Positions 33,889 through 43,864 are shown, numbered from the stretch's first letter. The stretch is DNA of 64,000 nucleotides from Halomonas sp. JB37 (GCF_002332255.1 NZ_NRGW01000001.1:62001-126000); one strand, 5' to 3'. Notes: generated by a model from the letters alone, not told the origin. Numbers and translations: made by a program.

Positions 33889-35031
33889 ATGAAAACGCCT
33901 ACTGCTTCGTCGCCGCTTTATTATATTGGCCTGATGTCCGGCACCAGCCTGGACGGGATTGATGCCGCACTGATCGCTATCGAAGGCGATTCACCACCAC
34001 ACTTAGTGGCAACGCATGCAGAACCCATGCCTGACGCGCTGCATCATCTGCTGCTCTCGCTTTGTCATGCCAAGCAGGTCAGCTTTGCACAGCTTGCAGC
34101 CGCTGAGCATGCGTTCTGCCAGTCACAGGCCCAAGCCGTTCAACGTTTGTTGGCGCCACTCTCGATAAGCCATGCGCAGATCAGTGCTATTGGCAGCCAC
34201 GGCCAAACCATTGAGCATGCGCCTCTAGGTCACAACGGCGGCCCGGCGTACACCCTCCAGATGGATAATCCGAGCCTGCTGGCTGAACTTACCGGCTGCA
34301 CCGTTGTTGCTGACTTTCGGCGCCGCGACTTAGCCGCCGGTGGCCAGGCTGCCCCGCTAGCCCCCGCCTTCCATCAGGCTCTATTTGGCAGAGCCAGCGC
34401 ACATCAGCTGGTGCTTAACCTAGGCGGCTTTGCCAATCTAACGTGGCTATCCAGCCAGCCGACAGACCCGGTGATTGGCTTTGATACCGGCCCTGCCAAC
34501 GCATTGCTGGACGGCTGGTTTGCGCGGCACCAAGGCGGGCGCTTTGATCAGGACGGCTCCTGGGCCGCAAGTGGAACAATAGATAACGCGCTGTTGGTTC
34601 GGCTGCTCTCAGAACCCTTTTTCCAGCAGCCGCCGCCGCGCAGCACGGGGCGCGAGCTATTTCATATGGCGTGGTTAGAAAAACATCTCAGCGGCCAGGA
34701 AGCCGCCGAAGATGTACAGGCGACATTGGCCGAGCTCACTGCGGTTAGCGTTGCCCAGGGCATTACCCACTTAAAAATCCATGACGGCCCGCTCACGCTT
34801 ATCACCGCTGGCGGCGGCGCTCATAACACTTACTTGATGCAGCGTCTTGCCTATCATCTACCGGGGGCAACGTTCACATCGCCCGCAGCACACGGCTGGC
34901 CTGAGGATTGGATCGAAGCAGGCGCCTTTGCTTGGCTGGCTCACCAGCGGTTACACCATTTGCCGGGCAACTTACCATCGGTCACCGGTGCAGCAGGCCC
35001 ACGGGTACTCGGCGGCATTTACGCAGGCTGA
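33889..35031 (+). CDS. anmK: Anhydro-N-acetylmuramic acid kinase
   Basis: The 380-residue sugar kinase phosphorylates and opens 1,6-anhydro-MurNAc during cell-wall recycling. The ATP-site opening YIGLMSGTSLDGIDAALIAI is intact, followed by GSHGQTIEH (about residues 104-112), the catalytic-region VADFRRRDLAAGGQAAPLAP and the FDTGPANALLD block. The length is close to E. coli AnmK (369). No strong ribosome binding site is visible before ATG 33889. Confidence 0.95.
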   Translation: MKTPTASSPLYYIGLMSGTSLDGIDAALIAIEGDSPPHLVATHAEPMPDALHHLLLSLCHAKQVSFAQLAAAEHAFCQSQAQAVQRLLAPLSISHAQISAIGSHGQTIEHAPLGHNGGPAYTLQMDNPSLLAELTGCTVVADFRRRDLAAGGQAAPLAPAFHQALFGRASAHQLVLNLGGFANLTWLSSQPTDPVIGFDTGPANALLDGWFARHQGGRFDQDGSWAASGTIDNALLVRLLSEPFFQQPPPRSTGRELFHMAWLEKHLSGQEAAEDVQATLAELTAVSVAQGITHLKIHDGPLTLITAGGGAHNTYLMQRLAYHLPGATFTSPAAHGWPEDWIEAGAFAWLAHQRLHHLPGNLPSVTGAAGPRVLGGIYAG

Positions 35032-35078
35032 TTCCCGCCACACGTAAACACCGTGACGAAAGTGCGCGCACTGTTGCG

Positions 35079-36122
35079 CTATGACACCTGCAGAGCGTGC
35101 GCTCCTTTGGCCTGCAATTGCGCCTCTTCTGCGCTCACTAAGCCTTTTTTTACTAGCTGAGCGAGCGCAAAGTCTAGCGTTTGCATACCCAGACTTCCGC
35201 CGGTTTGAATAGCCGAATAGATTTGCGCCGTTTTGTCTTCCCGAATTAAGTTGCGCACTGCCGACGTGGCGACGAGCACTTCGTGAGCCGCTACGCGCCC
35301 GCCGCCCTGACGCTTAAGCAACGTTTGCGACACTACTGCTTGGAGCGATTCAGAAAGCATCGAACGCACCATGGTTTTTTCGTCGCCAGGAAAAACATCG
35401 ATAATGCGGTCAACGGCTTTAGCCGCCGAGGTGGTATGCAGCGTACCCAGCACCAGATGCCCCGTTTCTGCCGCGGTCAGCGCTAAGCGAATAGTCTCTA
35501 AATCGCGCAACTCACCGACCAGGATCACATCTGGGTCCTCGCGTAGCGCGCTGCGCAGCGCATCTGCAAAACTATGCGCATCGCGGTGCACTTCGCGCTG
35601 ATTAACCAAACAGCGCTTGCTTGAATGCTCAAATTCAACCGGATCTTCAATGGTCAGGATGTGCCCATATCGATGGTCATTAATGTGATCAATCATCGCC
35701 GCAAGCGTCGTACTTTTACCCGACCCGGTCGGCCCGGTGACTAATACCAGCCCGCGCGGCAGCATGGCTAAGCGCTCAAACATCTCACCCAGCCCCAGAG
35801 CCTGCATAGAAAGCACCTGGCTTGGGATAATACGAAACACGGCTCCCGCGCCGCGGGCTTGAGTGAACGCATTAACGCGAAAGCGTGCGATGCCCGGCAT
35901 TTCAAACGAAAAATCAGTTTCCAGCCTTTCAGCGTAGTCGCGCCGCTGGCGATCATTCATGATGTCGTCAATCAACTTGCGCACACCGTTATTATCGATA
36001 GCGGGCACATTGAGCCGACGAATGTCGCCATCAACACGTATCATGGGCGGCAAACCTGCCGAAAGATGCACGTCAGAGGCATTCTGCTTTGCCGAGAATG
36101 CTAGCAGTTCGGTAATATCCAT
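35079..36122 (-). CDS. pilT: Type IV pilus retraction ATPase PilT
   Basis: The 347-residue hexameric ATPase depolymerises type IV pili for twitching motility. The N-terminal opening MDITELLAFSAKQNASDVHL is typical of PilT; Walker A GPTGSGKSTT falls near residue 130, and the Asp box, Walker B (LREDPDVILVGELRD) and His box (ETGHLVLGTLHT) follow. The C-terminal AIQTG is near the conserved AIRLG motif. No pilU lies next to it in this window. It is divergent from yggS across a gap of about 32 bp. Confidence 0.95.
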   Translation of the reverse strand: MDITELLAFSAKQNASDVHLSAGLPPMIRVDGDIRRLNVPAIDNNGVRKLIDDIMNDRQRRDYAERLETDFSFEMPGIARFRVNAFTQARGAGAVFRIIPSQVLSMQALGLGEMFERLAMLPRGLVLVTGPTGSGKSTTLAAMIDHINDHRYGHILTIEDPVEFEHSSKRCLVNQREVHRDAHSFADALRSALREDPDVILVGELRDLETIRLALTAAETGHLVLGTLHTTSAAKAVDRIIDVFPGDEKTMVRSMLSESLQAVVSQTLLKRQGGGRVAAHEVLVATSAVRNLIREDKTAQIYSAIQTGGSLGMQTLDFALAQLVKKGLVSAEEAQLQAKGAHALQVS

Positions 36123-36154
36123 CTCTCCTCCCAGCTGCGGTAAGGTGCTTGAGT

Positions 36155-36871
36155 ATGTCAGACATCGCGCTTAACGAGTCGCTCGCCCATTCATATGAAC
36201 AAGCGTGTGAACGCCTGCGCCAAGCGCTAGAGGACGCAGAGCGGGCTCCGAACGCTGCAGCGCTATTGGCCGTCACCAAAACGAAACCGGCAGCGATGAT
36301 TCGTCAGGCCTGGCAGCTTGGCCAGCGTGAATTTGGTGAAAACTACCTGCAAGAAGCCCTAGAAAAACAGGCCGAGCTGGCGGACCTTGAAGGCCTTGTA
36401 TGGCATTTTATTGGGCCACTGCAATCCAACAAAACCCGCGCCGTCGCCGAGCATTTTGACTGGGTGCACAGCGTCGACCGATTAAAAATTGCCCAGCGCC
36501 TTAACGAACAGCGCCCGGCGCACCTTGCACCCCTCAATATTTGCCTACAGGTTAATATTAGCCACGAAGATAGCAAAGCGGGTGTACTGCCGGAAGAACT
36601 GGAAGCGCTAGCACGCGACGTTGCCACGCTGCCAAACCTGCGCCTGCGCGGTTTAATGGCGATTCCTGCCCCGGCGGAAACGCTAGCCGCCCAGCGCCAG
36701 CCATTGGCCGCGCTGCGTGAGGCGTTAACGGCTCTACAGAGCCAACTTCCCGAGACGCCCCTTGATACGCTTTCGATGGGCATGAGCGACGATTTAGAAG
36801 CGGCAGTACTGGAGGGCGCTACGCTGGTGCGTTTAGGCACCTCCATTTTTGGCGCCCGCCAGAGGGCTTAG
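36155..36871 (+). CDS. YggS/PLPBP family pyridoxal phosphate homeostasis protein
   Basis: The 238-residue TIM-barrel protein binds PLP on the Lys in AVTKTKPAAMI (near residue 35). Other family blocks are FGENYLQEALEK, WHFIGPLQSNKTR and the phosphate-binding SMGMSDDLEAAVLEGATLVR segment with GTSIFG. It buffers PLP and affects amino acid pools. AAGGTG lies 7 nt before ATG 36155; the TTG two codons upstream is less likely. The yggS-proC-yggT order is widely conserved. Confidence 0.94.
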   Translation: MSDIALNESLAHSYEQACERLRQALEDAERAPNAAALLAVTKTKPAAMIRQAWQLGQREFGENYLQEALEKQAELADLEGLVWHFIGPLQSNKTRAVAEHFDWVHSVDRLKIAQRLNEQRPAHLAPLNICLQVNISHEDSKAGVLPEELEALARDVATLPNLRLRGLMAIPAPAETLAAQRQPLAALREALTALQSQLPETPLDTLSMGMSDDLEAAVLEGATLVRLGTSIFGARQRA

Positions 36872-36946
36872 GCGAACCACAACTATCCGGCTGCCTGCTG
36901 CAGCCCACTCTTTCACTGAGCCAACGTTTATTAAAGGACACCTAGA

Positions 36947-37771
36947 ATGGCGAGTAAGATTACCTTTATTGGAGCCGGCAATATGGCGAGTGCCATTATC
37001 GGCGGACTAATCGACAGCGGCGCGGCGCCCTCTACCATCACCGCCACTGCACCTCATGAAAAAGAGCTGGCAACGCTGGCAAAGCGTCTGGGCATACACA
37101 CAACGACAGATAACAATGCGGCAGTCGCCGATGCAGACGTCGTGGTATTAGCGGTAAAGCCTCAAATTATGCGCAGCGTATGCGAAAATTTGCGCGACAG
37201 CGTTCAGCGTCAGCAACCGCTCGTTATCTCGATTGCAGCCGGCCTTGATGCAGGCACTATCGACCGCTGGCTAGGCGATCACAATGCCATGGTACGCTGC
37301 ATGCCAAATACGCCATCGCTGGTGGGCTACGGCGCCAGCGGTCTTTATGCCAATGCCAAGGTAAGCGACGCGCAGCGCGACGTGGCTACTCAGCTTATGG
37401 AAGCGGTAGGCATTGTGGAATGGGTTGAAGAAGAAGTGCTGCTGGATGCCGTCACCGCCGTTTCGGGCAGTGCACCGGCCTACTTCTTTTTGATGTTCGA
37501 GGCCATGGAAGAGGCGGCGGTTAAGCTCGGCCTACCCGCCGCCACCGCGCGCCGGCTCGCTATTCAAACAGCGCTGGGTGCCGCCACCATGGCACAGCAG
37601 AGTGACAAAGACCCGGCGACGTTGAAGAAAAATGTCATGTCGCCCGGTGGCACCACCGAGCGTGCCATTGCGCACATGGAAATGGCACAATTGCGCACCA
37701 CCATTGCCGATGCTATGCAGGCCTGTGCCGATCGTGCTCAGGCTATGGCCAAAGAACTTAACGGCGACTAA
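36947..37771 (+). CDS. proC: Pyrroline-5-carboxylate reductase
   Basis: The 274-residue NAD(P)H enzyme makes proline, also a compatible solute in halophiles. The Rossmann motif ITFIGAGNMASAIIGGL is at the N-terminus, VVLAVKPQ follows near residue 66, and the C-terminal helical dimer domain includes VTAVSGSAPAYFFLMFEAM and VMSPGGTTERAI. The length equals E. coli ProC (269). AAAGGA lies upstream of the ATG. It is 75 bp from yggS and 38 bp from yggT, probably one operon. Confidence 0.96.
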   Translation: MASKITFIGAGNMASAIIGGLIDSGAAPSTITATAPHEKELATLAKRLGIHTTTDNNAAVADADVVVLAVKPQIMRSVCENLRDSVQRQQPLVISIAAGLDAGTIDRWLGDHNAMVRCMPNTPSLVGYGASGLYANAKVSDAQRDVATQLMEAVGIVEWVEEEVLLDAVTAVSGSAPAYFFLMFEAMEEAAVKLGLPAATARRLAIQTALGAATMAQQSDKDPATLKKNVMSPGGTTERAIAHMEMAQLRTTIADAMQACADRAQAMAKELNGD

Positions 37772-37809
37772 AGAACCGCTCAGCAACGAATCACCAAGGA
37801 GACATCATA

Positions 37810-38403
37810 ATGGGCAACGGATTAGGCAGTGCAGGGTTAATGTTGGTCAACACACTGATCAATATTTATCTGTTCTTACTCATGCTGCGCTTTCTGCTGC
37901 AGGCGTCACGGGCGGATTACTACAACCCGCTAAGTCAGTCGGTGGTTAAGATCACTCAGCCGCTGGTCGGCTTATTTCAGAGCTTTTTAGGCCCCGTGGC
38001 CGGTCGCTTTGATCTTGCAACGCTCGCCGCTGGCTTCGTGTTAAAAGTAGTCAGCATCATCGCTATTTTCATGGTCATCGGTATCGGCATGCCCCCTATT
38101 CCAGGACTATTAATAGCGGGTATCGCCGCCTTGGCGAATGCGATTTTAAAAATCTACTTCTTCGCCATGATTGTGATGATTATCTTGAGCTGGGTAGCTC
38201 CCAATGCCAGCCACCCGGGTGCTCTATTGGTAATGCAGTTGGTAGAACCGATTATGGCACCGGTGCGCAAAGTCGTTCCTGCGCTTGGCATGATCGACCT
38301 CTCGCCTATCGTCGTGTTTATTGCCATTAACCTAATCGATAGCTTGATCGTTGGTTCGATGATTCGTGCTGCCGGCATTTCCGGCGCGCTAGTCGGGCTG
38401 TGA
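37810..38403 (+). CDS. YggT family membrane protein
   Basis: The 197-residue protein contains two copies of the YGGT module, each with paired hydrophobic helices: an N-terminal LFLLMLRFLLQASRADYYNP, where the family RxxxQ/N-P signature is clear, and a C-terminal FFAMIVMIILSWVAPNA followed by VEPIMAPVRKVVPALG. Function is unknown; roles in osmotic or ion stress have been suggested for homologues. AAGGAG lies 8 nt upstream of the ATG. It ends the yggS-proC-yggT operon. Confidence 0.9.
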   Translation: MGNGLGSAGLMLVNTLINIYLFLLMLRFLLQASRADYYNPLSQSVVKITQPLVGLFQSFLGPVAGRFDLATLAAGFVLKVVSIIAIFMVIGIGMPPIPGLLIAGIAALANAILKIYFFAMIVMIILSWVAPNASHPGALLVMQLVEPIMAPVRKVVPALGMIDLSPIVVFIAINLIDSLIVGSMIRAAGISGALVGL

Positions 38404-38487
38404 TAGCGGCCCAACCCATTTTCATCATGGATTCGATCAGCAGGGTCTATTCAGCCGCACTCTTAATTAGCAGGACTCGCGCCTTCA

Positions 38488-39699
38488 ATGCCTGATTCAG
38501 ATACGCTTGCGTTTGCAGACCGGCCGACGGGCTCCGTCGGCCTTGTTACTCCGCACGTGGCACGCTTCGACACGCCGCTCGCCCTGGCTTGCGGCAAAGT
38601 ACTGCCTGCTTACGAGCTGATTTACGAAACCTACGGCACGCTGAACGCTGAGCGCAGTAACGCAGTATTGATTTGCCACGCGCTCTCCGGCCACCACCAC
38701 GCGGCGGGCTACCATAGCGAGGAAGATCGTAAACCCGGCTGGTGGGATGCCCATATCGGTCCCGGCAAGGCGATCGATACCAACCGTTTTTTTGTTGTAT
38801 CGCTCAACAACTTAGGCGGCTGCCATGGTAGCACCGGTCCCGTGAGCCACAACCCCGAAACCGGCCGCCAGTGGGGGCCGGAATTTCCCATGGTGACCGT
38901 TAGCGATTGGGTCGCCAGCCAGGCGCAGCTTGCTGATCATCTGGGCATTGAGCGCTGGGCGGCAGCGGTGGGCGGCAGCCTTGGCGGGATGCAGGTAATG
39001 CAGTGGACCATGACCTACCCAGAGCGCGTCGCCAACGCGGTGGTGATTGCCGCAACGCCCCGACTCTCGGCGCAAAATATTGCCTTTAACGAAGTGGCTC
39101 GCCAGGCGATTCGCTCTGATCCTGAGTTCTTCGACGGCTGGTACGCTGAGCATGACACGGTGCCTAAGCGTGGTCTGAAGCTGGCACGCATGGTGGGCCA
39201 TATTACCTACTTGTCAGAAGACGCCATGGGCAGCAAGTTTGGGCGCGACCTGCGTAGTGATGATCTCAACTTCGGTTTTGACGTTGAGTTCCAGGTGGAG
39301 TCCTACTTGCGCTATCAAGGCGATACGTTCTCCACCGCCTTTGACGCCAACACCTATCTGCTGATGACGAAAGCACTCGACTACTTTGACCCTGCCGCCA
39401 CCCAAGGGGGCGACTTTGCCAAAGCCTTGGCGCCTGTGCAGTGTCCGTTTTTGATTGTTAGCTTCACCACCGACTGGCGCTTTCCGCCGTCGCGCTCGCG
39501 CGAGCTGGTGGATGCGCTTACTCGGGCGGGTAAATCAGTCAGCTATGCCAATATCGACTCGCCCCATGGCCACGATGCTTTCTTACTCTCAGAGCCACGT
39601 TACGACGCCATTTTAAGCGCCTTCATGAGCCGCGCTGCCGGCGAGCTTCATCTCAACGAGCTGGGCATCAATGTGCTGGGCAAAGAGGAGACGCCATAA
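38488..39699 (+). CDS. metX: Homoserine O-acyltransferase (MetX)
   Basis: The 403-residue alpha/beta-hydrolase-fold enzyme acylates homoserine for methionine synthesis. The nucleophile elbow is GGSLGGMQ (Ser near residue 161), and the triad ends with Asp in TTDWRFPP and His in [10 protein letters not shown]. In gammaproteobacteria many MetX proteins are succinyltransferases, so the acyl donor is uncertain. It overlaps metW by one base (TAATG), the conserved metXW pairing. Confidence 0.94.
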   Translation: MPDSDTLAFADRPTGSVGLVTPHVARFDTPLALACGKVLPAYELIYETYGTLNAERSNAVLICHALSGHHHAAGYHSEEDRKPGWWDAHIGPGKAIDTNRFFVVSLNNLGGCHGSTGPVSHNPETGRQWGPEFPMVTVSDWVASQAQLADHLGIERWAAAVGGSLGGMQVMQWTMTYPERVANAVVIAATPRLSAQNIAFNEVARQAIRSDPEFFDGWYAEHDTVPKRGLKLARMVGHITYLSEDAMGSKFGRDLRSDDLNFGFDVEFQVESYLRYQGDTFSTAFDANTYLLMTKALDYFDPAATQGGDFAKALAPVQCPFLIVSFTTDWRFPPSRSRELVDALTRAGKSVSYANIDSPHGHDAFLLSEPRYDAILSAFMSRAAGELHLNELGINVLGKEETP

Positions 39700-40292
39700 T
39701 GCGCGCCGATCTTGAACTGATTTACGACTGGGTGCCCGAAGGATCACACGTGCTTGATCTTGCCTGTGGCAACGGCGATTTGCTCGAGAGCCTAGCGCGC
39801 AATAAGGGCGTCACCGGCTATGGGTTAGAGATTGATCATGACGGCATCAACGCCTGCGTGGCGCGCGGCGTTAGCGTCATAGAGCACAACCTAGACGATG
39901 GTTTAAGCAGCTTCTGCGATAACAGCTACGATCAAGTAATCATGACTCAAGCGCTACAGGCGCTGCGTCGCCCAGACAAGATGCTGGATGAAATGCTGCG
40001 GGTCGCCGAAGAAGGGATTATTACGTTTCCCAACTTTGCTTATTGGCGACACCGCATCCATTTAGGCCTGCGCGGCTATATGCCGGTATCGAAGTCGCTG
40101 CCTCACGCCTGGTACGACACGCCCAACATTCATCTCTCGACGTTCAATGACTTTGAGCACCTATGTCTCGAAAAAGGCTTGGTCATTGTTGATCGCGCCG
40201 TGGGCGTGGGGGACCATCAGGGGCATTGGAAATCGCGGCTATGGCCCAATCTGTTTGGTGAAATTGCCATCTTCCGCGTTCGGCGCCGCTAG
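39699..40292 (+). CDS. metW: Methionine biosynthesis protein MetW
   Basis: The 197-residue SAM-dependent methyltransferase-like protein has motif I VLDLACGNGDLLESL (about residues 20-34) and the family-specific FPNFAYWRHRIHLGLRGYMP block. It often accompanies MetX and is thought to support its acyltransferase function. The start overlaps the metX stop. Its last 54 bp overlap the convergent sfsA coding sequence. Confidence 0.93.
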   Translation: MRADLELIYDWVPEGSHVLDLACGNGDLLESLARNKGVTGYGLEIDHDGINACVARGVSVIEHNLDDGLSSFCDNSYDQVIMTQALQALRRPDKMLDEMLRVAEEGIITFPNFAYWRHRIHLGLRGYMPVSKSLPHAWYDTPNIHLSTFNDFEHLCLEKGLVIVDRAVGVGDHQGHWKSRLWPNLFGEIAIFRVRRR

Positions 40293-41027
40293 CCTCTCAA
40301 TCCGCACGGGCAGATCACGGCTTAACCGTACCCCGCTGGGGCAACCCTGTTCCCGTATCACGTCAATACCATAGGCCAGCACCTCCACTCCGCTGGCCGA
40401 GGCCTGCGCTAGGGCCACTGCATAGGTCGCATCAATATGCGCAGCGGCGGCCACGTCAGCAATACCTTCGTGAGCCACGCAAAATAGCAGCACTGCTCGC
40501 TCGCCCTGCTCAGCGATCGCCCGCAAGGTATGCAGATGCTTGGTGCCGCGCACGCTCACCGAGTCAGGAAAGTAGCCGTGGCCGTCCGGCTCTTTGAGAG
40601 TGACCTGCTTCACTTCGATATACACCCGCCCTCGTTCAGGATCTTCAAGCATAAAATCAAGCCGCGCATCGGCCACTTTCACCTCACGACGCAGCGTGGC
40701 ATAGCCCGCCAAGGGCGCTAAACGCCCGTCGTTTAGCGCCACCTCCACTATGCGGTTAGCACGGCCGGTATGCACAGAAGCAAGCGCCACCTGCCCATCG
40801 GCTTGCGGCAGCTCAATAAACTCCCAGGTCCAGGCAAGCTTACGCTTTGGGTTATCGCTGGGTGAAAGCCACACGCGGCAGCCCGGTACGTTCACCGCTT
40901 TCATCGAGCCCGTATTGGGGCAGTGCGCCACGACCTCACGGCCATCGTCTAAACGGACATCGGCAAGAAACCGCTTGTAACGCTTGAGCAGAATGCCCGG
41001 CACAAGCCCGGGATAGTGAAGCGTCAT
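40239..41027 (-). CDS. sfsA: SfsA family DNA/RNA nuclease-like protein
   Basis: The 262-residue protein has the SfsA hallmarks: an N-terminal OB-like part with RYKRFLADVRL and CPNTGSMKAV, then the nuclease-fold DFMLEDPERGRVYIEVKQVTL (PD-(D/E)xK-like). E. coli SfsA (234) is linked to maltose gene expression. The start overlaps the aminotransferase stop by 4 bp (ATGA), so the pair is coupled. The last 18 codons overlap the metW 3' end on the other strand. Confidence 0.93.
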   Translation of the reverse strand: MTLHYPGLVPGILLKRYKRFLADVRLDDGREVVAHCPNTGSMKAVNVPGCRVWLSPSDNPKRKLAWTWEFIELPQADGQVALASVHTGRANRIVEVALNDGRLAPLAGYATLRREVKVADARLDFMLEDPERGRVYIEVKQVTLKEPDGHGYFPDSVSVRGTKHLHTLRAIAEQGERAVLLFCVAHEGIADVAAAAHIDATYAVALAQASASGVEVLAYGIDVIREQGCPSGVRLSRDLPVRIERLAAPNAEDGNFTKQIGP

Positions 41028-42184
41028 AGTCGGCTCACAAAACGCGCGATGCGCGCTACGGCTTCTTCAAGGCGGGCAGCGTCATTAGTGAAGGCAATGC
41101 GCACATGGTGTTCGCCACCCCGCACGGCAAAATCAATGCCCGGGGTGATGGCCACATTCTCTTCCTGCAACAGGCGCTCGCAGAACGCCTGGCTATCTCG
41201 GCTGTAGCGGGAAATATCCAGCCATACATAAAAGGCCCCTTGGGGTGGAAGATCCGGCGCCAACCCCAATCTTGCTAAGCCATCTAACAGCACCTGACGG
41301 CGTTGCTTCAAGGTTGCTCGGCGTTGTTCAAGAATATCCCGGCACGCTGGGGTAAAGGCCGCCAACGCCGCATGCTGGGCAGGCGTTGACGCGGCAAGAA
41401 ACATATTCTGCGCCAAGCGGGTGAGCGGCTCTATGGCATGTTCGGGCGCTACCAGCCAGCCTAAGCGCCAGCCGGTCATCCCAAAATATTTTGAGAAGCT
41501 GTTCACCACAAAGGCGTTGGCTGAAAGCGAGGTAGCCGACAGCGGCGCATCGTCATAGTTGAGGCCTTGATAAATTTCATCAACAATCACCTCACCTTCA
41601 CGCTCGGCGACCGCGGCCAGCACGGCACAAAGCTGCTCAGCGCTCAGGGTGTGGCCAGTCGGGTTAGAAGGCGAGGCCAGCATCGCTAGGCTCGTCTCCT
41701 TGCGCCAGTGCTCGGCGACCAGCGCTGCGTCTAGCTGCCAGCCACTCGCGCGCCCCACCGATACCGCATCAATCTCAGCGCCCGCTAAGGCCATAAAGTG
41801 GCGGTTACAGGGATAGTTAGGGTCGGCCATCAGTACACGCGCGCCGGTTTCAACTAATAGCTGGCTGGCTAACAGCAGCGCCCCCGATGCGCCGGGCGTT
41901 ACCAATATGCGCGCAGGGTCAACCGCGGCATTGAAATGCTCAGCGTAATGCTCAGCAATCGCTTGACGCAGGGCGGGCAGCCCGGCCGCCGGCGTGTAGC
42001 GGGTTTGGCCATTGGCAAGCGCCAGCTGCCCGGCGGCCACAATCGGCTCCGGAGTAGCGAAATCCGGCTCGCCAACTTCCAGATGAATCACATCGTGGCC
42101 AGCGGCTTCTCGCGCCTGAGCCATTTCCAGCAAATGCATGACCCGAAAAGGGGCAACGTGATCGACACGTGAATTCCAGGCCAT
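41024..42184 (-). CDS. PLP-dependent aminotransferase (class I/II, fold type I)
   Basis: The 386-residue enzyme has VIHLEVGEPDFATPEPIV near the N-terminus, PSNPTGHTLS (substrate Asn region), VIVDEIYQGLNY (PLP Asp and Tyr) and SFSKYFGMTGWRLGW with the Schiff-base Lys at about residue 232. The C-terminal Arg that binds the carboxylate is in HHVRIAFTN. It resembles the alanine/aspartate-type aminotransferases often found near sfsA and dksA. Substrate unassigned. Confidence 0.9.
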   Translation of the reverse strand: MAWNSRVDHVAPFRVMHLLEMAQAREAAGHDVIHLEVGEPDFATPEPIVAAGQLALANGQTRYTPAAGLPALRQAIAEHYAEHFNAAVDPARILVTPGASGALLLASQLLVETGARVLMADPNYPCNRHFMALAGAEIDAVSVGRASGWQLDAALVAEHWRKETSLAMLASPSNPTGHTLSAEQLCAVLAAVAEREGEVIVDEIYQGLNYDDAPLSATSLSANAFVVNSFSKYFGMTGWRLGWLVAPEHAIEPLTRLAQNMFLAASTPAQHAALAAFTPACRDILEQRRATLKQRRQVLLDGLARLGLAPDLPPQGAFYVWLDISRYSRDSQAFCERLLQEENVAITPGIDFAVRGGEHHVRIAFTNDAARLEEAVARIARFVSRL

Positions 42185-42380
42185 AATGGCTCCTTCACCA
42201 AGCTATTATTAACATCACTTAAAACATGGCACTCGTCACATTCTATGCAAGACCATGGTCGCAAAATCACTATTATGCTTGCAACGTCGCCATTTTTCAG
42301 CTAAACAAGCATCCCTTTGGCGTGAGATCGTGACATAGGCTCATGGTCGATCAGTAGTCACATATGTAAGGGGCAGTCCC

Positions 42381-42818
42381 ATGCCAGTAGCAGAAAAGAA
42401 ACCGGAAGCGTCCAAGTCCTTCACTCCGTATGAGCCAGCACCGGGTGAAGAATATATGAACGAGCAGCAGCTAGCGCACTTCCGACAGCTGCTGCTGGAT
42501 TGGAAACAGGATCTCATGGAAGAGGTGGATCGCACGGTACGCCACCTGCAAGAAGATGCTAACAATTACGCCGACCCCGCGGACCGCGCCACTCAGGAAG
42601 AAGGCTTTAGCCTGGAGCTGCGCACTCGGGATCGCGAGCGTAAGTTGCTCAAGAAAATTAACGAGACCCTGGATAATATTGACGACGACGATTATGGCTT
42701 CTGCGAAGCCTGCGGCGTTGAAATTGGTATTCGCCGTCTTGAAGCCCGCCCCACCGCCACGCTGTGCGTGGATTGCAAAACGTTGGCGGAACTCAAGGAG
42801 AAGCAGCTCGGCGGCTGA
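42381..42818 (+). CDS. dksA: RNA polymerase-binding stringent response factor DksA
   Basis: The 145-residue protein has the coiled-coil domain with the acidic tip (NNYADPADRATQEE, where the DxxDxA motif is visible) and a C4 zinc finger, CEAC...CVDC. It binds the RNAP secondary channel and, with ppGpp, represses rRNA promoters, such as the rrn promoter in this window, while activating amino acid genes. The length is close to E. coli DksA (151). AGGGG lies upstream. The gap before it (42185-42380) holds its promoter; I see no other feature there. Confidence 0.97.
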   Translation: MPVAEKKPEASKSFTPYEPAPGEEYMNEQQLAHFRQLLLDWKQDLMEEVDRTVRHLQEDANNYADPADRATQEEGFSLELRTRDRERKLLKKINETLDNIDDDDYGFCEACGVEIGIRRLEARPTATLCVDCKTLAELKEKQLGG

Positions 42819-42857
42819 TCTCTAGAGCGGTGTTTTAAAGAATGCTCTACGTGAACG

Positions 42858-42882
42858 CGGGCACCTTCGGGTGCCCGTTTTT
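42858..42882 (+). terminator. dksA terminator
   Basis: CGGGCACC, loop TTCG, GGTGCCCG, then TTTTT; about 40 nt past the dksA stop. Confidence 0.92.
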
Positions 42883-42927
42883 GTTAACGACGAGGCGCTT
42901 GCCTGTACCCCCTAGGACGATGCTGAT

Positions 42928-43821
42928 ATGCCCTCCTCTGCTCGCTACCGTGGCCGCTTTGCCCCAACGCCTTCAGGCCCGCTGCACTTTGGATCACTCG
43001 TCGCTGCCGTAGGCAGCTACTTAGACGCCCGCGCGGCTCAAGGGCAGTGGCTAGTTCGCATAGAAGATATCGATCCTCCCCGCTGCCCCCAGGGTGCAGC
43101 GAGTACTATTTTGCGCCAGCTAGAAACGTTCGGCCTGGCGTGGGATGAAGCGGTCATGTGGCAGCACGCCCGTGGTGAGGCGTATCAACATGCGCTAGAG
43201 CAACTTCTCAAGCTAGGCCTGGCCTATCCCTGTAGCTGTTCTCGCAAGCAGTGGCAAGGGCATGACATCTACCCCGGCTGGTGTCGCAACGGCGTATGCG
43301 ACCCCACCAAGCCAGTGGCCTGGCGGCTACGTAGCGACCGCGGAGAGCACCCGGTTCGCTGGCATGACCGGCTATTGGGTGAACAGCAGCTTGACCCAGT
43401 CACGCTAGGCGATGTGGTATTAAAGCGCAAAGATGGCCTGTGGGCGTACCAGCTTGCCGTTATCGTCGATGATGCCGAGCAGCAGATTACCGACGTGGTA
43501 CGGGGGGTAGACCTTCTGGATAACACGCCCTGGCAATGCCAGCTGCAAAGCGCCCTTCAGCTACCGCGGCCTTGCTATTTGCATCTGCCGCTAATCGTGA
43601 CCGCTGAAGGTCAAAAACTTTCAAAACAAAACTTGGCCCCCGCGCTGGCAACGGATGACCACGGTGTGCGCCTGCAGCTCTTTCAGGCGCTACAAGCACT
43701 TGACCAAGCACCGCCTAAAGCGCTTGGCGATGAACCACCGTCGACTCAGTTACACTGGGCAGTAGCAAACTGGTCACCGGCGCAGCTGCGCCCCACGGCT
43801 CATCGCCTAACGCCAGCTTAA
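42928..43821 (+). CDS. gluQ: Glutamyl-Q tRNA(Asp) synthetase
   Basis: The 297-residue GluRS paralogue lacks the anticodon-binding domain and glutamylates queuosine in tRNA-Asp. The HIGH-like region is GRFAPTPSGPLHFGSLVAAV. The zinc site is CSCSRKQ...GWCRNG near residues 99-118, and the KMSKS-equivalent is GQKLSKQN. The dksA-gluQ neighbourhood is conserved in many gammaproteobacteria. A small membrane-protein gene and cbrA follow. Confidence 0.95.
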   Translation: MPSSARYRGRFAPTPSGPLHFGSLVAAVGSYLDARAAQGQWLVRIEDIDPPRCPQGAASTILRQLETFGLAWDEAVMWQHARGEAYQHALEQLLKLGLAYPCSCSRKQWQGHDIYPGWCRNGVCDPTKPVAWRLRSDRGEHPVRWHDRLLGEQQLDPVTLGDVVLKRKDGLWAYQLAVIVDDAEQQITDVVRGVDLLDNTPWQCQLQSALQLPRPCYLHLPLIVTAEGQKLSKQNLAPALATDDHGVRLQLFQALQALDQAPPKALGDEPPSTQLHWAVANWSPAQLRPTAHRLTPA

Positions 43822-43864
43822 TACCCTTGTTACTATTTTTTTCCAACACCCACAGGAGAGTGAC

